In this document: in pieces, positions 26,257 to 34,543 of the stretch
How positions within the stretch are numbered: the first letter of the stretch is position 1
Layout: each line of letters opens with the position of its first letter
Source: an uncultured Flavobacteriaceae bacterium
Lineage (GTDB): Bacteria; Bacteroidota; Bacteroidia; Flavobacteriales; Flavobacteriaceae
Assembly: GCA_947501625.1 (NCBI GenBank)
Contig: CANMWN010000001.1
Coordinates: 186,001 to 250,000, forward strand
Direction of reading: 5' to 3'
Length of the DNA: 64,000 nt
The notes under the pieces: generated by a model
The model's database searches: none
What the model was told of the DNA's origin: nothing
The model's input: the letters and a program-made list of their open reading frames with translations, nothing else
Made by a program: the position numbers and the translations under genes

Positions 26257-27063
26257 ATGATAAAAAAAGTTCTTTTAACATTGGTAATCTTGACAAGCAT
26301 AACTTCGTTTGCTCAAAGAGGTCAAAAAATTGGCTATGTGGATATGGAATATATTTTAGAAAATATCCCAGAATATGCACAAGCTCAAAGTCAATTAAAT
26401 CAAAAAGCAATAAAGTGGAAACAGAAACTTGACAAAATTAAGAATGATGTTGAAACTATGAAAGCAAACCTAAGTAATGAAAAAGCATTACTTACCGATG
26501 ATTTAATTGCTGAAAGATTAGAAGACATCGCCATACGAGAAGACGATTTTAAAAAATTGGAAGCCGCATATTTTTCATCTAATGGAGATTTATTTCATTA
26601 CCGAAAATTATTAGTAAAGCCTATTCAAGATAAGGTATTTAATGCTGCTCAAGAAATTGGTAAAGCGCGTGGATATGATATTATTTTTGACAAGTCTTCT
26701 GAAGTAATAATGATTTATACCAACAAAAAAGCTGACATAAGTGAATTGGTTTTAAAAAGCATCACAAGAGCTGAAAAAACTCAAGAAGCAAAAGAAAAAA
26801 GAGCAGAAAAAAATAATACTCCTACAAGAGAAATAAGTGAAGAAGCTCAGAAAAAAATTGATGAAAGAGATGCAAAACGTCAAGCTCTTGTTGATAGAGC
26901 AGAGAAATTAAAGGCTGAGAGATTAAAAAAGCGTGAAGAGCAAAAAGCTGAAATAGAGAGAAAGAGATTAGAACGACTTAAAAAAAGAGAAGAAGCAAGA
27001 AATAAATTAAAGGAAAATAAAGAAGATAATAACAACGAAGAAGAAAATAAAGAAAACGATTAA
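26257..27063 (+). CDS. OmpH/Skp-family periplasmic chaperone, long form
   Basis: 268 residues. A signal peptide ends at about residue 19 (ITSFAQ). The OmpH/Skp domain begins at KIGYVDMEYILENIPEYAQAQSQLNQ and includes the long helical hairpin plus the short strand GYDIIFDKSSEVIMIY. The last 100 residues are an unusually long, highly charged Glu/Lys/Arg coiled coil (to about residue 255) ending in an Asn/Glu-rich tail, which classical Skp lacks. The family holds unfolded outer membrane proteins in the periplasm, consistent with bamA upstream. It is paired with a shorter paralogue 29 bases downstream. Confidence 0.9.
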   Translation: MIKKVLLTLVILTSITSFAQRGQKIGYVDMEYILENIPEYAQAQSQLNQKAIKWKQKLDKIKNDVETMKANLSNEKALLTDDLIAERLEDIAIREDDFKKLEAAYFSSNGDLFHYRKLLVKPIQDKVFNAAQEIGKARGYDIIFDKSSEVIMIYTNKKADISELVLKSITRAEKTQEAKEKRAEKNNTPTREISEEAQKKIDERDAKRQALVDRAEKLKAERLKKREEQKAEIERKRLERLKKREEARNKLKENKEDNNNEEENKEND

Positions 27064-27092
27064 CACAACAATTATTTAACAATTATAAAAAA

Positions 27093-27599
27093 ATGAAAAA
27101 TTTAAAAACACTTTTACTTATTGCAGTATTAACTTTAGGATTTAATACAGTTCAAGCACAAAATAAAATTGCACATGTGAATATGCAAGAATTAATTGAT
27201 GCAATGCCTGAAACTATTGCTTTGAACGCTGAAATCAACAAATTAGGTAAAACCTTAAATGATGATATTACTGCTGCTGAAACTGCACTTGAAGCAAAGT
27301 ATAAAAAATATCAAGCTGAAGGAGCTTCGCAAACTAAAGAAGAAAATGAAAAGAGATCATTAGAATTAGAGCAAGATCAAAGAAAAATTAATTTGACAAA
27401 ACAAGCTGCTCAAAAAGAAATAAATGATAAAAGTCAAAAAGGAATTGAGCCAATCATAAAAAAAGCAAATGAAGCTGTAAAAGCTGTTGCAAAAGCTCAA
27501 GGCATTCAATATGTTATTGACTCGTCAATTCCTACATTTGTAGTTGCTGATGGAACAAATTTGTTACCTGCAGTTAAGACACACTTAAACATAAAATAG
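27093..27599 (+). CDS. OmpH/Skp-family periplasmic chaperone, short form
   Basis: 168 residues, the classical Skp length. A signal peptide ends near residue 22 (NTVQAQ). The body follows Skp: KIAHVNMQELIDAMPETIALNAEINKLGK, a long charged helical hairpin, and a C-terminal AKAQGIQYVIDSSIPTFVV strand. It lies 29 bases after its longer paralogue and is followed by a strong terminator, so the two chaperones form one unit next to bamA. Confidence 0.92.
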   Translation: MKNLKTLLLIAVLTLGFNTVQAQNKIAHVNMQELIDAMPETIALNAEINKLGKTLNDDITAAETALEAKYKKYQAEGASQTKEENEKRSLELEQDQRKINLTKQAAQKEINDKSQKGIEPIIKKANEAVKAVAKAQGIQYVIDSSIPTFVVADGTNLLPAVKTHLNIK

Positions 27600-27621
27600 T
27601 AACTTATTTTTAGTATAAATT

Positions 27622-27648
27622 AAAATCCCGAATCTTCGGGATTTTTTT
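27622..27648 (+). terminator. Rho-independent terminator after the Skp genes
   Basis: aaaatcccgaa (27622-27632) and ttcgggatttt (27635-27645) form a perfect stem with a two-base loop region (tc) and a T run to 27648. It lies 22 bases after the stop codon. Confidence 0.9.
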
Positions 27649-27660
27649 ATTTTTGTATAT

Positions 27661-28446
27661 ATGACATATCCTATTGGTATTTTTGATTCTGGCATTGGCG
27701 GCACCTCAATTTGGCAAGAAATAACTTCACTACTTCCAATAGAAAATACCATTTATTTATCGGATAGTAAAAATGCTCCTTATGGAGAAAAATCTCAAGA
27801 AAAAATTATAGAATTCAGTATTAAAAACACTGAATTGTTGTTAGAAAAAGGTGCGAAAATTATTGTTGTTGCTTGTAATACTGCCACAACAAATTCAATA
27901 GATATACTTAGATCAAAATATGATGTGCCGTTTATTGGCATTGAACCAGCTATTAAACCTGCTGCGTTAAAAACGGCGACAAAAAGTATAGGAATACTTG
28001 CAACCAAGGGCACACTAAGTAGCGCGCTCTTTTCAAGTACTTCAGAAAAATTTGCATCAGACATAAAGGTCGTTGAACAAGTTGGCAAGGGACTTGTTGA
28101 ACTTATTGAAAGTGGTAAACTATACTCTGAGGAAATGACTGAGTTACTTTTTAGTTATTTAAAACCTATGATAAAAGAAAACATAGACTACCTTGTTTTA
28201 GGGTGTACTCACTATCCGTATTTGATCCCTCAAATCAAAAAAATAGTTGGCCAAAATGTTACTGTCATTGATTCAGGACAAGCGGTAGCGAAGCAAACAA
28301 ATGCAATATTAGAAAAATTGAACTTGAAAAATTTTACTAAGAAGTTTGGAACTCATCAATTTTACATCAATACTAAAAAAGATGTATTACAAAGTATATT
28401 AAGTGATGTAAAACTAAATTATTCTGTTAATGAATTAGATTTTTAA
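27661..28446 (+). CDS. murI: Glutamate racemase
   Basis: 261 residues. The two catalytic cysteines are visible: Cys72 in VVACNTATTNS and Cys182 in LVLGCTHYPYL. The N-terminal IGIFDSGIGGTSI is the family opener. The enzyme makes D-glutamate for peptidoglycan. It completes the envelope gene run (DUF6089, uppS, bamA, two Skp) but lies behind a terminator, so it needs its own promoter. Its stop faces the convergent response-regulator gene 4 bases away. A small hairpin (ttatcatt / aatgataa, 28448-28468) spans the junction. Confidence 0.95.
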   Translation: MTYPIGIFDSGIGGTSIWQEITSLLPIENTIYLSDSKNAPYGEKSQEKIIEFSIKNTELLLEKGAKIIVVACNTATTNSIDILRSKYDVPFIGIEPAIKPAALKTATKSIGILATKGTLSSALFSSTSEKFASDIKVVEQVGKGLVELIESGKLYSEEMTELLFSYLKPMIKENIDYLVLGCTHYPYLIPQIKKIVGQNVTVIDSGQAVAKQTNAILEKLNLKNFTKKFGTHQFYINTKKDVLQSILSDVKLNYSVNELDF

Positions 28447-28450
28447 ATTA

Positions 28451-29185
28451 TCATTGAAAAAATGATAATAACGCTGCCTTTCTAGAAGGAGCAACAGACA
28501 ATTCCTTATCATTATTTAATACTACAGTTCCACCTTTCCCTTTTTTGTAGGTTTTAATATAATTCACATTGACCATATATGATTTATGAATGCGTACAAA
28601 ACCACTTTCAGACAAAATATTCTCAAAGTATTTTAACGTTTTACTAACTAACTTTTTATGACCATCTACCAAAAAAAGTTGAGTATAATTATCATCAGCT
28701 TTACAATACAACATATTGCTAAGTTCAATAACTTCAAAACCGTCTTGAGTAGGAATTGTAATTTTACCATCTACTGAAGTAATTATTGGTTTTAAAACAG
28801 CATTTTGCAACTCCTGTTCTCGTTTTTTAGTTTCAACAACATAATCAACCGCTTTTATAAGTTCGTCAATAGAAATAGGCTTTAAAAGATAATAAGACGC
28901 ATGGTTATTCAATGCTTCGATTGCATAATGATCGTATGCTGTAACAAAAATAGTTTCAAAATCAACTTCACCCAATTTTTCTAACAAATCAAATGCATTA
29001 CCATATGGCATTTCTACATCCAGAAAAACCATATCCAATTTAGTATTTCGAATCAAAACCAAGGCTTCCTCTATATTTTCAGCTTCACCCAACACCTCAA
29101 CATTTGGGCAATATTTAGCCAAATAATTCTTTAGAATTTCTCTACTTGTTTTTTCGTCTTCTACTATGATTGTTTTTAGATTCAT
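28451..29185 (-). CDS. LytTR-family response regulator
   Basis: 244 residues. A receiver domain (1-120) has the acidic pair Glu9-Asp10, phospho-acceptor Asp56 in MVFLDVEMP, and a conserved lysine in YYLLKPIS. A LytTR DNA-binding domain covers about 140-240 (GFEVIELSNMLYCKADDNYTQLFLVDG, then GFVRIHKSYMVNVNYIKTYKKGKGG). It should be phosphorylated by the histidine kinase encoded two genes upstream. Its ATG overlaps the stop of the intervening lipoprotein gene (29182-29185), indicating coupled translation. Targets are unknown. Confidence 0.93.
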   Translation of the reverse strand: MNLKTIIVEDEKTSREILKNYLAKYCPNVEVLGEAENIEEALVLIRNTKLDMVFLDVEMPYGNAFDLLEKLGEVDFETIFVTAYDHYAIEALNNHASYYLLKPISIDELIKAVDYVVETKKREQELQNAVLKPIITSVDGKITIPTQDGFEVIELSNMLYCKADDNYTQLFLVDGHKKLVSKTLKYFENILSESGFVRIHKSYMVNVNYIKTYKKGKGGTVVLNNDKELSVAPSRKAALLSFFQ

Positions 29186-29745
29186 CTATTTTTGATATTT
29201 TTTAACTCTTTATAGGATTCCATAATTTTGTTATATTCCTTATTCGAATCTTCAATTTCCTCTTCTGTGAAATCAACCGATTTAAACTCTATTTTTTTAC
29301 TTTCTATATTAATAAAATCATAAACTATTAATTCTTTTGACTCCCTAATTGCATTAGTAGAACTTTTATAATAGGTTTTCCAAAAAAGCAATTTACCTAT
29401 TGGATCTGACTTCTTTTTCTCACCTTTATATAGATAAGGAGAGTAGCCTTTAAACTCTGAATAAATAGGAACGTTATCTAAAGTATAAATCACAGAATTA
29501 AAATTCATATTGAGACCATAATCTACATCTACGATAACTTTTGAAAGGCTATTCTCATTTTTAAAAAAAGTAATTATCTCTTCTCCACCATTAACTGAAT
29601 CCTTTTTCACTAAATCAATCTCTGCAATTCTATTATAATTAAGAATGACACTATTAATATGATGTTTCCAATCTTGTTCTTCATTATGTTGACAAGAAAG
29701 TAAGGTAATTAATATGCCAATTAATAAATATGTCTTTTTCATCAT
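29182..29745 (-). CDS. Hypothetical lipoprotein between histidine kinase and response regulator
   Basis: 187 residues with a lipoprotein signal, MMKKTYLLIGILITLLSC, giving Cys18. The mature part is not recognised. It has a run of aromatic- and Lys-rich beta-type sequence (VIVDVDYGLNMNFNSVIYTLDNVPIYSEFKGYSPYLYKG) and a charged helical C-terminus. The gene begins 2 bases after the histidine kinase stop and overlaps the response regulator start by 4 bases, so all three proteins come from one transcript. A periplasmic accessory role in signal sensing is inferred from position only. Confidence 0.72.
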   Translation of the reverse strand: MMKKTYLLIGILITLLSCQHNEEQDWKHHINSVILNYNRIAEIDLVKKDSVNGGEEIITFFKNENSLSKVIVDVDYGLNMNFNSVIYTLDNVPIYSEFKGYSPYLYKGEKKKSDPIGKLLFWKTYYKSSTNAIRESKELIVYDFINIESKKIEFKSVDFTEEEIEDSNKEYNKIMESYKELKNIKNR

Positions 29746-29747
29746 TA

Positions 29748-31946
29748 TTAATCTTTCTTAAGCGTTAGTACAACTTTTGTTCCAGTAGCATCAGTATGTA
29801 AATCTTCAATAAAAACATCAACTTTATCACTATACATTTCATTTAATATAGCAATTCGCTTTTTGATATTATTCATCCCTTTACTCTGTTGCTTTTGTTG
29901 ATTCTCCGTTTTTAATTCTTTAGATTTTTTACGCCCTATTCCATCATCTTCAATTGAAATCTCAACTGTTTCGCTATCTTTTTGACGTATATTTATTTCT
30001 AAATTTCCTTTCTCTTTCTTATAACGCAATCCGTGCCATACAGCATTCTCAACATAAGGTTGTAACAACATAGGTGGAATTTGAAATTCACTTATTTGTA
30101 ATTTATCATCTACTTTTAATTGATAATCAAATTTATCGGCAAATCTAGAATGCTCTAGTTTCATGTACAACTCAAGCAATTCAATCTCTTTTGACAGCGG
30201 AATAAAATCTTGCTCTGAATTATCTAAAACGCTTCGCATCAAAGTAGAAAACTCAGTCAAATATCTATTTGCTGCACGTTCATCATTTTGTGCAACATAA
30301 CTATTTACCGAGTTTAACGCATTGAATATAAAGTGTGGATTCATTTGCGAACGCAAAGATTTTAATGCCAATAAATTATTCGCCAACCTTCTTTGCTTAT
30401 TACTTTTATACATCCAAAAAACAGAAAGAAGTAAGAGTAAAAGTCCGCCAATAAGAGAATATATAATTAAGCGTTGTCTTCTATAAGTTTCTTCGGTCAA
30501 TTGCTCTTGTGTGCTGAAGAATTTATACCTACTTTCCGATAATTCTCGATCTTTTTCAAGACTATTTATCCTGTTTTGTTTATTGGTCAGTTCTTTACCC
30601 AGTTCAATTGCTTCGTCAATTTCTTTTTCCTTTTGTTTATAGATAACATCCACCAATTGCGCATATTCTTGATATTTCTCCAAGGCTTTATCAGATTTAC
30701 CAGCACTTCTATACAATTCAGACAATCGTTGTAAGGCATCTTTTTGAGTTTCTAAATCATCAACCAAATTTGCTTCTTCTATACTTTCTTCTAAATAAGG
30801 AATTGCTTCTTTTAATTCGCCTTTATTAACATATGCTTCACCTATTTCAAGGTTAATTTTTTGAGTTGTTATTATTTCATCATTCTTATTTTTATCAACA
30901 TCAATTTTTGATTGTGAAGTTGATTGCAGTTCTTTTAGAGTCTCTTTCCTTAATTCTATCTCTTTATCATAATTTTGATTATCCCTATAATAATCGGCTA
31001 TTGAATTGGTGGAACGTGCTCTTGACTCAGCATCTTCTTCTTCCGACAATTCAAGTGTATTATTAAAAAACACTTCTGCTTGTTCAGATTCTCCTTTTTG
31101 AGAATACGTTTCTCCAATTTTAGAATTCAACTCAGTTATTTTTGACGAAATTTTATTCTGATTGGCAATTTCTAACCCTTTTTGATAATTTTCAATAGCA
31201 ATATCTAATTTATCCAACCTTTGAGAAGCATTATCTCCAAGACCTTCATAAATCGCAATCTTTTGTTTGATAGTAATTTTCTCTTTGAGCAATTCATTAT
31301 ACATTTCTGTACTCTCTTCATAATTAGAATTAAGCGTATAAGCCTTCGCCAATTTAAATTTTATAGAATTAAGTTTATTAAAGTTTAGTGCTATTTCATA
31401 ATTACTTACAGCAAGATCATACTGTTTTATATTAAAATAGACATCCCCTAAAATTGTATAGGCATTTGAAATATCTTTTGCATTTCCTCTTTTCCCTACT
31501 TTTTTTAATGCATTTTCAACAAAAGCAATACTCTTATCTGGATTAGAATTTTGGTAGTATTTAGCAGAATCTAATAAGTATCTAACTTCAAAATCTTGTT
31601 CTAAATTTTTACTAATTTTTCTTTCTGAGGCTCCTTTACTTTTTTTAGATAATACTTCGGATTTATCATCAACTTTATAAAAATTACTATTATTGAGTGT
31701 TACTGTATTTATTCTCTTACCATCTTTGCTGATGATTAATACATCTCCAGAACCCGCATTCACTGTAAATTCACCATTTTCATTGGTCAATACCGATTGT
31801 CCAGTTCCACGAACTCTAACTGTAACATTACTCAAAGGATTCCCCAAATCATCTCTTATTATAGATGTATAAGTTTCTTTTTCTTGTTGCCCTAATACTG
31901 AGAAGCACAAAAAAAAGAAAAAAGGAATGAGGATTTTTAATCGCAT
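29748..31946 (-). CDS. LytS-type sensor histidine kinase with carboxypeptidase-regulatory-like domain and TPRs
   Basis: 732 residues. In order: signal peptide (1-19), CarboxypepD_reg-like beta-sandwich (about 26-90; NPLSNVTVRVRGTGQSVLTNENGEF), a TPR solenoid (about 120-430), a coiled coil (435-490), one transmembrane helix (493-513), and a His_kinase domain (PF06580) with the phospho-histidine His538 in QMNPHFIFNALNS. A HATPase with ENAVWHGLRY and DDGIGRKKS closes the protein. The sensor half lies in the periplasm. The kinase is of the type that pairs with LytTR regulators, as found here. An Asp/Glu-rich operon context gives no hint of the ligand. Confidence 0.93.
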   Translation of the reverse strand: MRLKILIPFFFFLCFSVLGQQEKETYTSIIRDDLGNPLSNVTVRVRGTGQSVLTNENGEFTVNAGSGDVLIISKDGKRINTVTLNNSNFYKVDDKSEVLSKKSKGASERKISKNLEQDFEVRYLLDSAKYYQNSNPDKSIAFVENALKKVGKRGNAKDISNAYTILGDVYFNIKQYDLAVSNYEIALNFNKLNSIKFKLAKAYTLNSNYEESTEMYNELLKEKITIKQKIAIYEGLGDNASQRLDKLDIAIENYQKGLEIANQNKISSKITELNSKIGETYSQKGESEQAEVFFNNTLELSEEEDAESRARSTNSIADYYRDNQNYDKEIELRKETLKELQSTSQSKIDVDKNKNDEIITTQKINLEIGEAYVNKGELKEAIPYLEESIEEANLVDDLETQKDALQRLSELYRSAGKSDKALEKYQEYAQLVDVIYKQKEKEIDEAIELGKELTNKQNRINSLEKDRELSESRYKFFSTQEQLTEETYRRQRLIIYSLIGGLLLLLLSVFWMYKSNKQRRLANNLLALKSLRSQMNPHFIFNALNSVNSYVAQNDERAANRYLTEFSTLMRSVLDNSEQDFIPLSKEIELLELYMKLEHSRFADKFDYQLKVDDKLQISEFQIPPMLLQPYVENAVWHGLRYKKEKGNLEINIRQKDSETVEISIEDDGIGRKKSKELKTENQQKQQSKGMNNIKKRIAILNEMYSDKVDVFIEDLHTDATGTKVVLTLKKD

Positions 31947-32166
31947 TATTTTATCATTTATTATCGTAAAACTACGTACTATTATTGGTTTGAAAAAATG
32001 GCAAACACGTGAAAAGTACCAATTTTGAATGTTTAATCATACAAATTGATTTGTTTACATATTCAACTAGCTTCTTCACTCAATCAAACAGCAGGTTCCC
32101 TCATTTTCAATTTATTTTAAAGAAAGTTGCTTCTAATTTTACAATGGAATTAAATCTTAACAACTC

Positions 32167-33333
32167 ATGAAAACACTATTTAAAACTGCACTATTAGTAA
32201 TGTTAGCCACAACATTATCGTGCAATGCAAACAACAAAAAAAAAAACAAAGAAAATTTATTGGCTATCAACACCACTGAAGTTGATGAACCAAAAAAAAC
32301 AGTAAAAGTTGCTTTACTATTAGATACTAGTAATTCCATGGATGGATTAATTGATCAAGCCAAAGCACAACTATGGGAAATTGTAAACGAATTATCGTAT
32401 GCTAAGTGTGAGCATGAAGATCCGGAATTAAAAATTGCCTTATATGAATATGGAAATGATAGATTAGAATCGGCTGATGGCTATATAAGGCAAGTAATTG
32501 ACTTTAGCGAAGATTTAGATGAAATCTCTGAAAAACTATTTTCATTAACTACCAATGGAGGAAGTGAACATTGTGGTGAAGTAATTCAAACATCATTAAA
32601 TCAATTGAAATGGGGAAATAATGAAGATGATTTAAAACTAATATTTATTGCAGGTAACGAACCGTTTACACAAGGTAAGGTTGATTATAAAGATGCAACT
32701 ACTAATGCAACAGAAAAAGATGTTGTAGTAAATACTATTTTCTGTGGAAACTATAATAATGGAATTCAAGGTAAATGGCAAGATGGAGCAAAACTTACAG
32801 GAGGAGATTACTTATCTATAGATCATAATAAAGAAGTAGTACATATTGCAACACCTTATGATGATATCATTATCAAATTGAATAGTAAATTAAATAAAAC
32901 CTATGTAAGGTATGGAAGACAAGGTTATTCAAAATACGCAAATCAATCTGCACAAGATTCAAATGCGCAAGAATTAGAAGAAGCGGTTTTGGTGAAGCGT
33001 GCTGTTAGTAAAAGTTCTAAAATGTATAAAAACAAATCTTGGGATTTAGTTGATGCAGAAAAAGAAAAAGATTTTGATTATTCAAAAGTTGATAAAAAAA
33101 CATTACCTAATGAATTACAAAACAAATCTGATGCTGAATTAAAAGCATATGTAAAAAAGCAAAGTGAAGAAAGAGCAAAAATTCAAAAAGAAATTCAGGA
33201 ATTAAATAAGAAGCGTACAAAATATATTGCCGATAAGAAAAAAGAAACATCAGGTGAAGAAACTTTAGATAGTGCAATGATAAAAGCAATCAAAAAACAA
33301 GCGAAAAAGAAAAATTATACTTGGGAGAACTAA
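32167..33333 (+). CDS. Von Willebrand factor A domain lipoprotein
   Basis: 388 residues. A lipoprotein signal (MKTLFKTALLVMLATTLSC, Cys19) precedes a Lys/Asn-rich spacer. The vWA domain runs from about residue 45 to 245, with the metal-binding MIDAS motif DTSNS in ALLLDTSNSMDGLIDQ and the supporting TNGGSEHCGEV segment. The C-terminal 130 residues are charged and helical (KKQSEERAKIQKEIQELNKKRTKYIADKKK), probably coiled coil. Likely a periplasm-facing or surface protein that binds a partner through its metal site. It stands alone, divergent from the LytS-type kinase, and ends at a terminator. Confidence 0.88.
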   Translation: MKTLFKTALLVMLATTLSCNANNKKKNKENLLAINTTEVDEPKKTVKVALLLDTSNSMDGLIDQAKAQLWEIVNELSYAKCEHEDPELKIALYEYGNDRLESADGYIRQVIDFSEDLDEISEKLFSLTTNGGSEHCGEVIQTSLNQLKWGNNEDDLKLIFIAGNEPFTQGKVDYKDATTNATEKDVVVNTIFCGNYNNGIQGKWQDGAKLTGGDYLSIDHNKEVVHIATPYDDIIIKLNSKLNKTYVRYGRQGYSKYANQSAQDSNAQELEEAVLVKRAVSKSSKMYKNKSWDLVDAEKEKDFDYSKVDKKTLPNELQNKSDAELKAYVKKQSEERAKIQKEIQELNKKRTKYIADKKKETSGEETLDSAMIKAIKKQAKKKNYTWEN

Positions 33334-33360
33334 TATAGATTCATTAAGTAAATTGAATAA

Positions 33361-33390
33361 AAAAAGGCACTCAATATAGAGTGCCTTTTT
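33361..33390. terminator. Bidirectional rho-independent terminator
   Basis: aaaaaggcactc (33361-33372) pairs perfectly with gagtgccttttt (33379-33390) around aatata. It lies between convergent genes and has A and T tracts on both sides, so it can serve both the vWA gene and sprF. Confidence 0.9.
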
Positions 33391-33407
33391 ATTATATCTA
33401 ATATTTA

Positions 33408-34382
33408 TTAATTAAATGCAGCATTGATATTTGGACAACCAGCCGCTCTTGGTGGTCTACATCCAACATTCATACCTAAAGAAATTTGGTGATATCCACC
33501 ATCGTCAAATAAGAAATCTCCAGATTGCTTTGTATAGGTATATGAAGCCATAAATTTTTGGAAATTTACACCAACAATAGGTGTAATATATTTTAATTCT
33601 TCAATATTATTACCATCAAATCCTTGGCGATAAGAAATACCAGCCCAAATTTGAGCTTGATCTAATTTTTTATAAGCCTTTAAGTTAAAATCAACAAATT
33701 TCTCTCCTGTTCTTTCTACCAACTGAGCCATAACCGACGGTTCAAACTGCACAGATTTTTCGTTTCCGAAATAATAACCAGCCGTCACTAAGTATCTTCT
33801 TAAGTTCAATGATTCGTAACGATCACTATATAAGTTACGAGCACTTAACAATAAGTTTTTAGCAGTAAAATATGAGAAGAAACCACTATTGTGATAAGCA
33901 ACCCCAAAATCAGCATTCACATAATTTCTACTTTGTACAATTTGAGTAATTACTGGATCGGGAATTAAAAAAGAAGACTCATCCACGCTATTTTCAACAA
34001 GCATAACAGATAAACCAAAAGATAATTGGTTTGCATCATCTAAATGTCCTAAATTGATATGATAAGCATAGGTACCAACAATACCTTTTTGTGAATGAAA
34101 TCCATTTTTGTCATTAAAAACAATTCCACCAACACCAGTATTTTCTCCAACTCTTGTATGAAAACTCAATGTTTGTAATTGAGGCGCATCTCCAACACCA
34201 CTCCATTGACTACGAGCAGTTAATCGGATTTTTCCACAATTTCCAATTCCAGCAGCAGCAGGATGAACTAAATAAACGTTGTCTGATAAATAATCAGAAT
34301 ATATTGGAAGTGTTTCTTGAGCGTTTACAAATAGACCTCCTAAAACAAGGGTAGCTACAAATATTATTTTTCTAATTTTCAT
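33408..34382 (-). CDS. PorP/SprF-family type IX secretion membrane protein
   Basis: 324 residues from the ATG at 34382, which gives a standard signal peptide (MKIRKIIFVATLVLGGLFVNAQ). An ATG 21 bases upstream is also in frame but lies inside the promoter box. The body is a PorP/SprF barrel: YSDYLSDNVYLVHPAAAGIGNCGKIRLTARSQW at the N-terminus, a repeated G-V-Y-H-N-x-G-F-F-S pattern, and QISLGMNVGCRPPRAAGCPN at the end. SprF-type proteins help deliver a particular partner with a type B C-terminal sorting domain; the neighbouring 1,640-residue gene encodes exactly such a partner and lies just upstream on the same strand. Confidence 0.92.
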   Translation of the reverse strand: MKIRKIIFVATLVLGGLFVNAQETLPIYSDYLSDNVYLVHPAAAGIGNCGKIRLTARSQWSGVGDAPQLQTLSFHTRVGENTGVGGIVFNDKNGFHSQKGIVGTYAYHINLGHLDDANQLSFGLSVMLVENSVDESSFLIPDPVITQIVQSRNYVNADFGVAYHNSGFFSYFTAKNLLLSARNLYSDRYESLNLRRYLVTAGYYFGNEKSVQFEPSVMAQLVERTGEKFVDFNLKAYKKLDQAQIWAGISYRQGFDGNNIEELKYITPIVGVNFQKFMASYTYTKQSGDFLFDDGGYHQISLGMNVGCRPPRAAGCPNINAAFN

Positions 34383-34400
34383 TCTGTGAATTATGATTTT

Positions 34401-34408
34401 CAAATATA
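34401..34408 (-). promoter_or_regulatory. Bacteroidetes -7 box for sprF
   Basis: The minus strand reads TATATTTG, an exact TAnnTTTG match, 18 bases before the ATG at 34382. Transcription starting some 6 bases downstream would exclude the alternative start at 34403. Confidence 0.65.
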
Positions 34409-34543
34409 AGATATTGCTTAATACTTAAACTTTTATTAATTATATTTATTATACTTTCTTTTTACTTATTACAACTTTTAACATTTACTTTCCGTATTAT
34501 TCAGACCTTTTAAATTGTTAAAGGTTGCGCATTTTTTATTAGT

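Noticed and set aside
28448-28468. Terminator between murI and the response regulator
   Set aside because: The 8-base AT-only stem (ttatcatt / aatgataa) is weak and lies partly in coding sequence, so it is mentioned only with murI.
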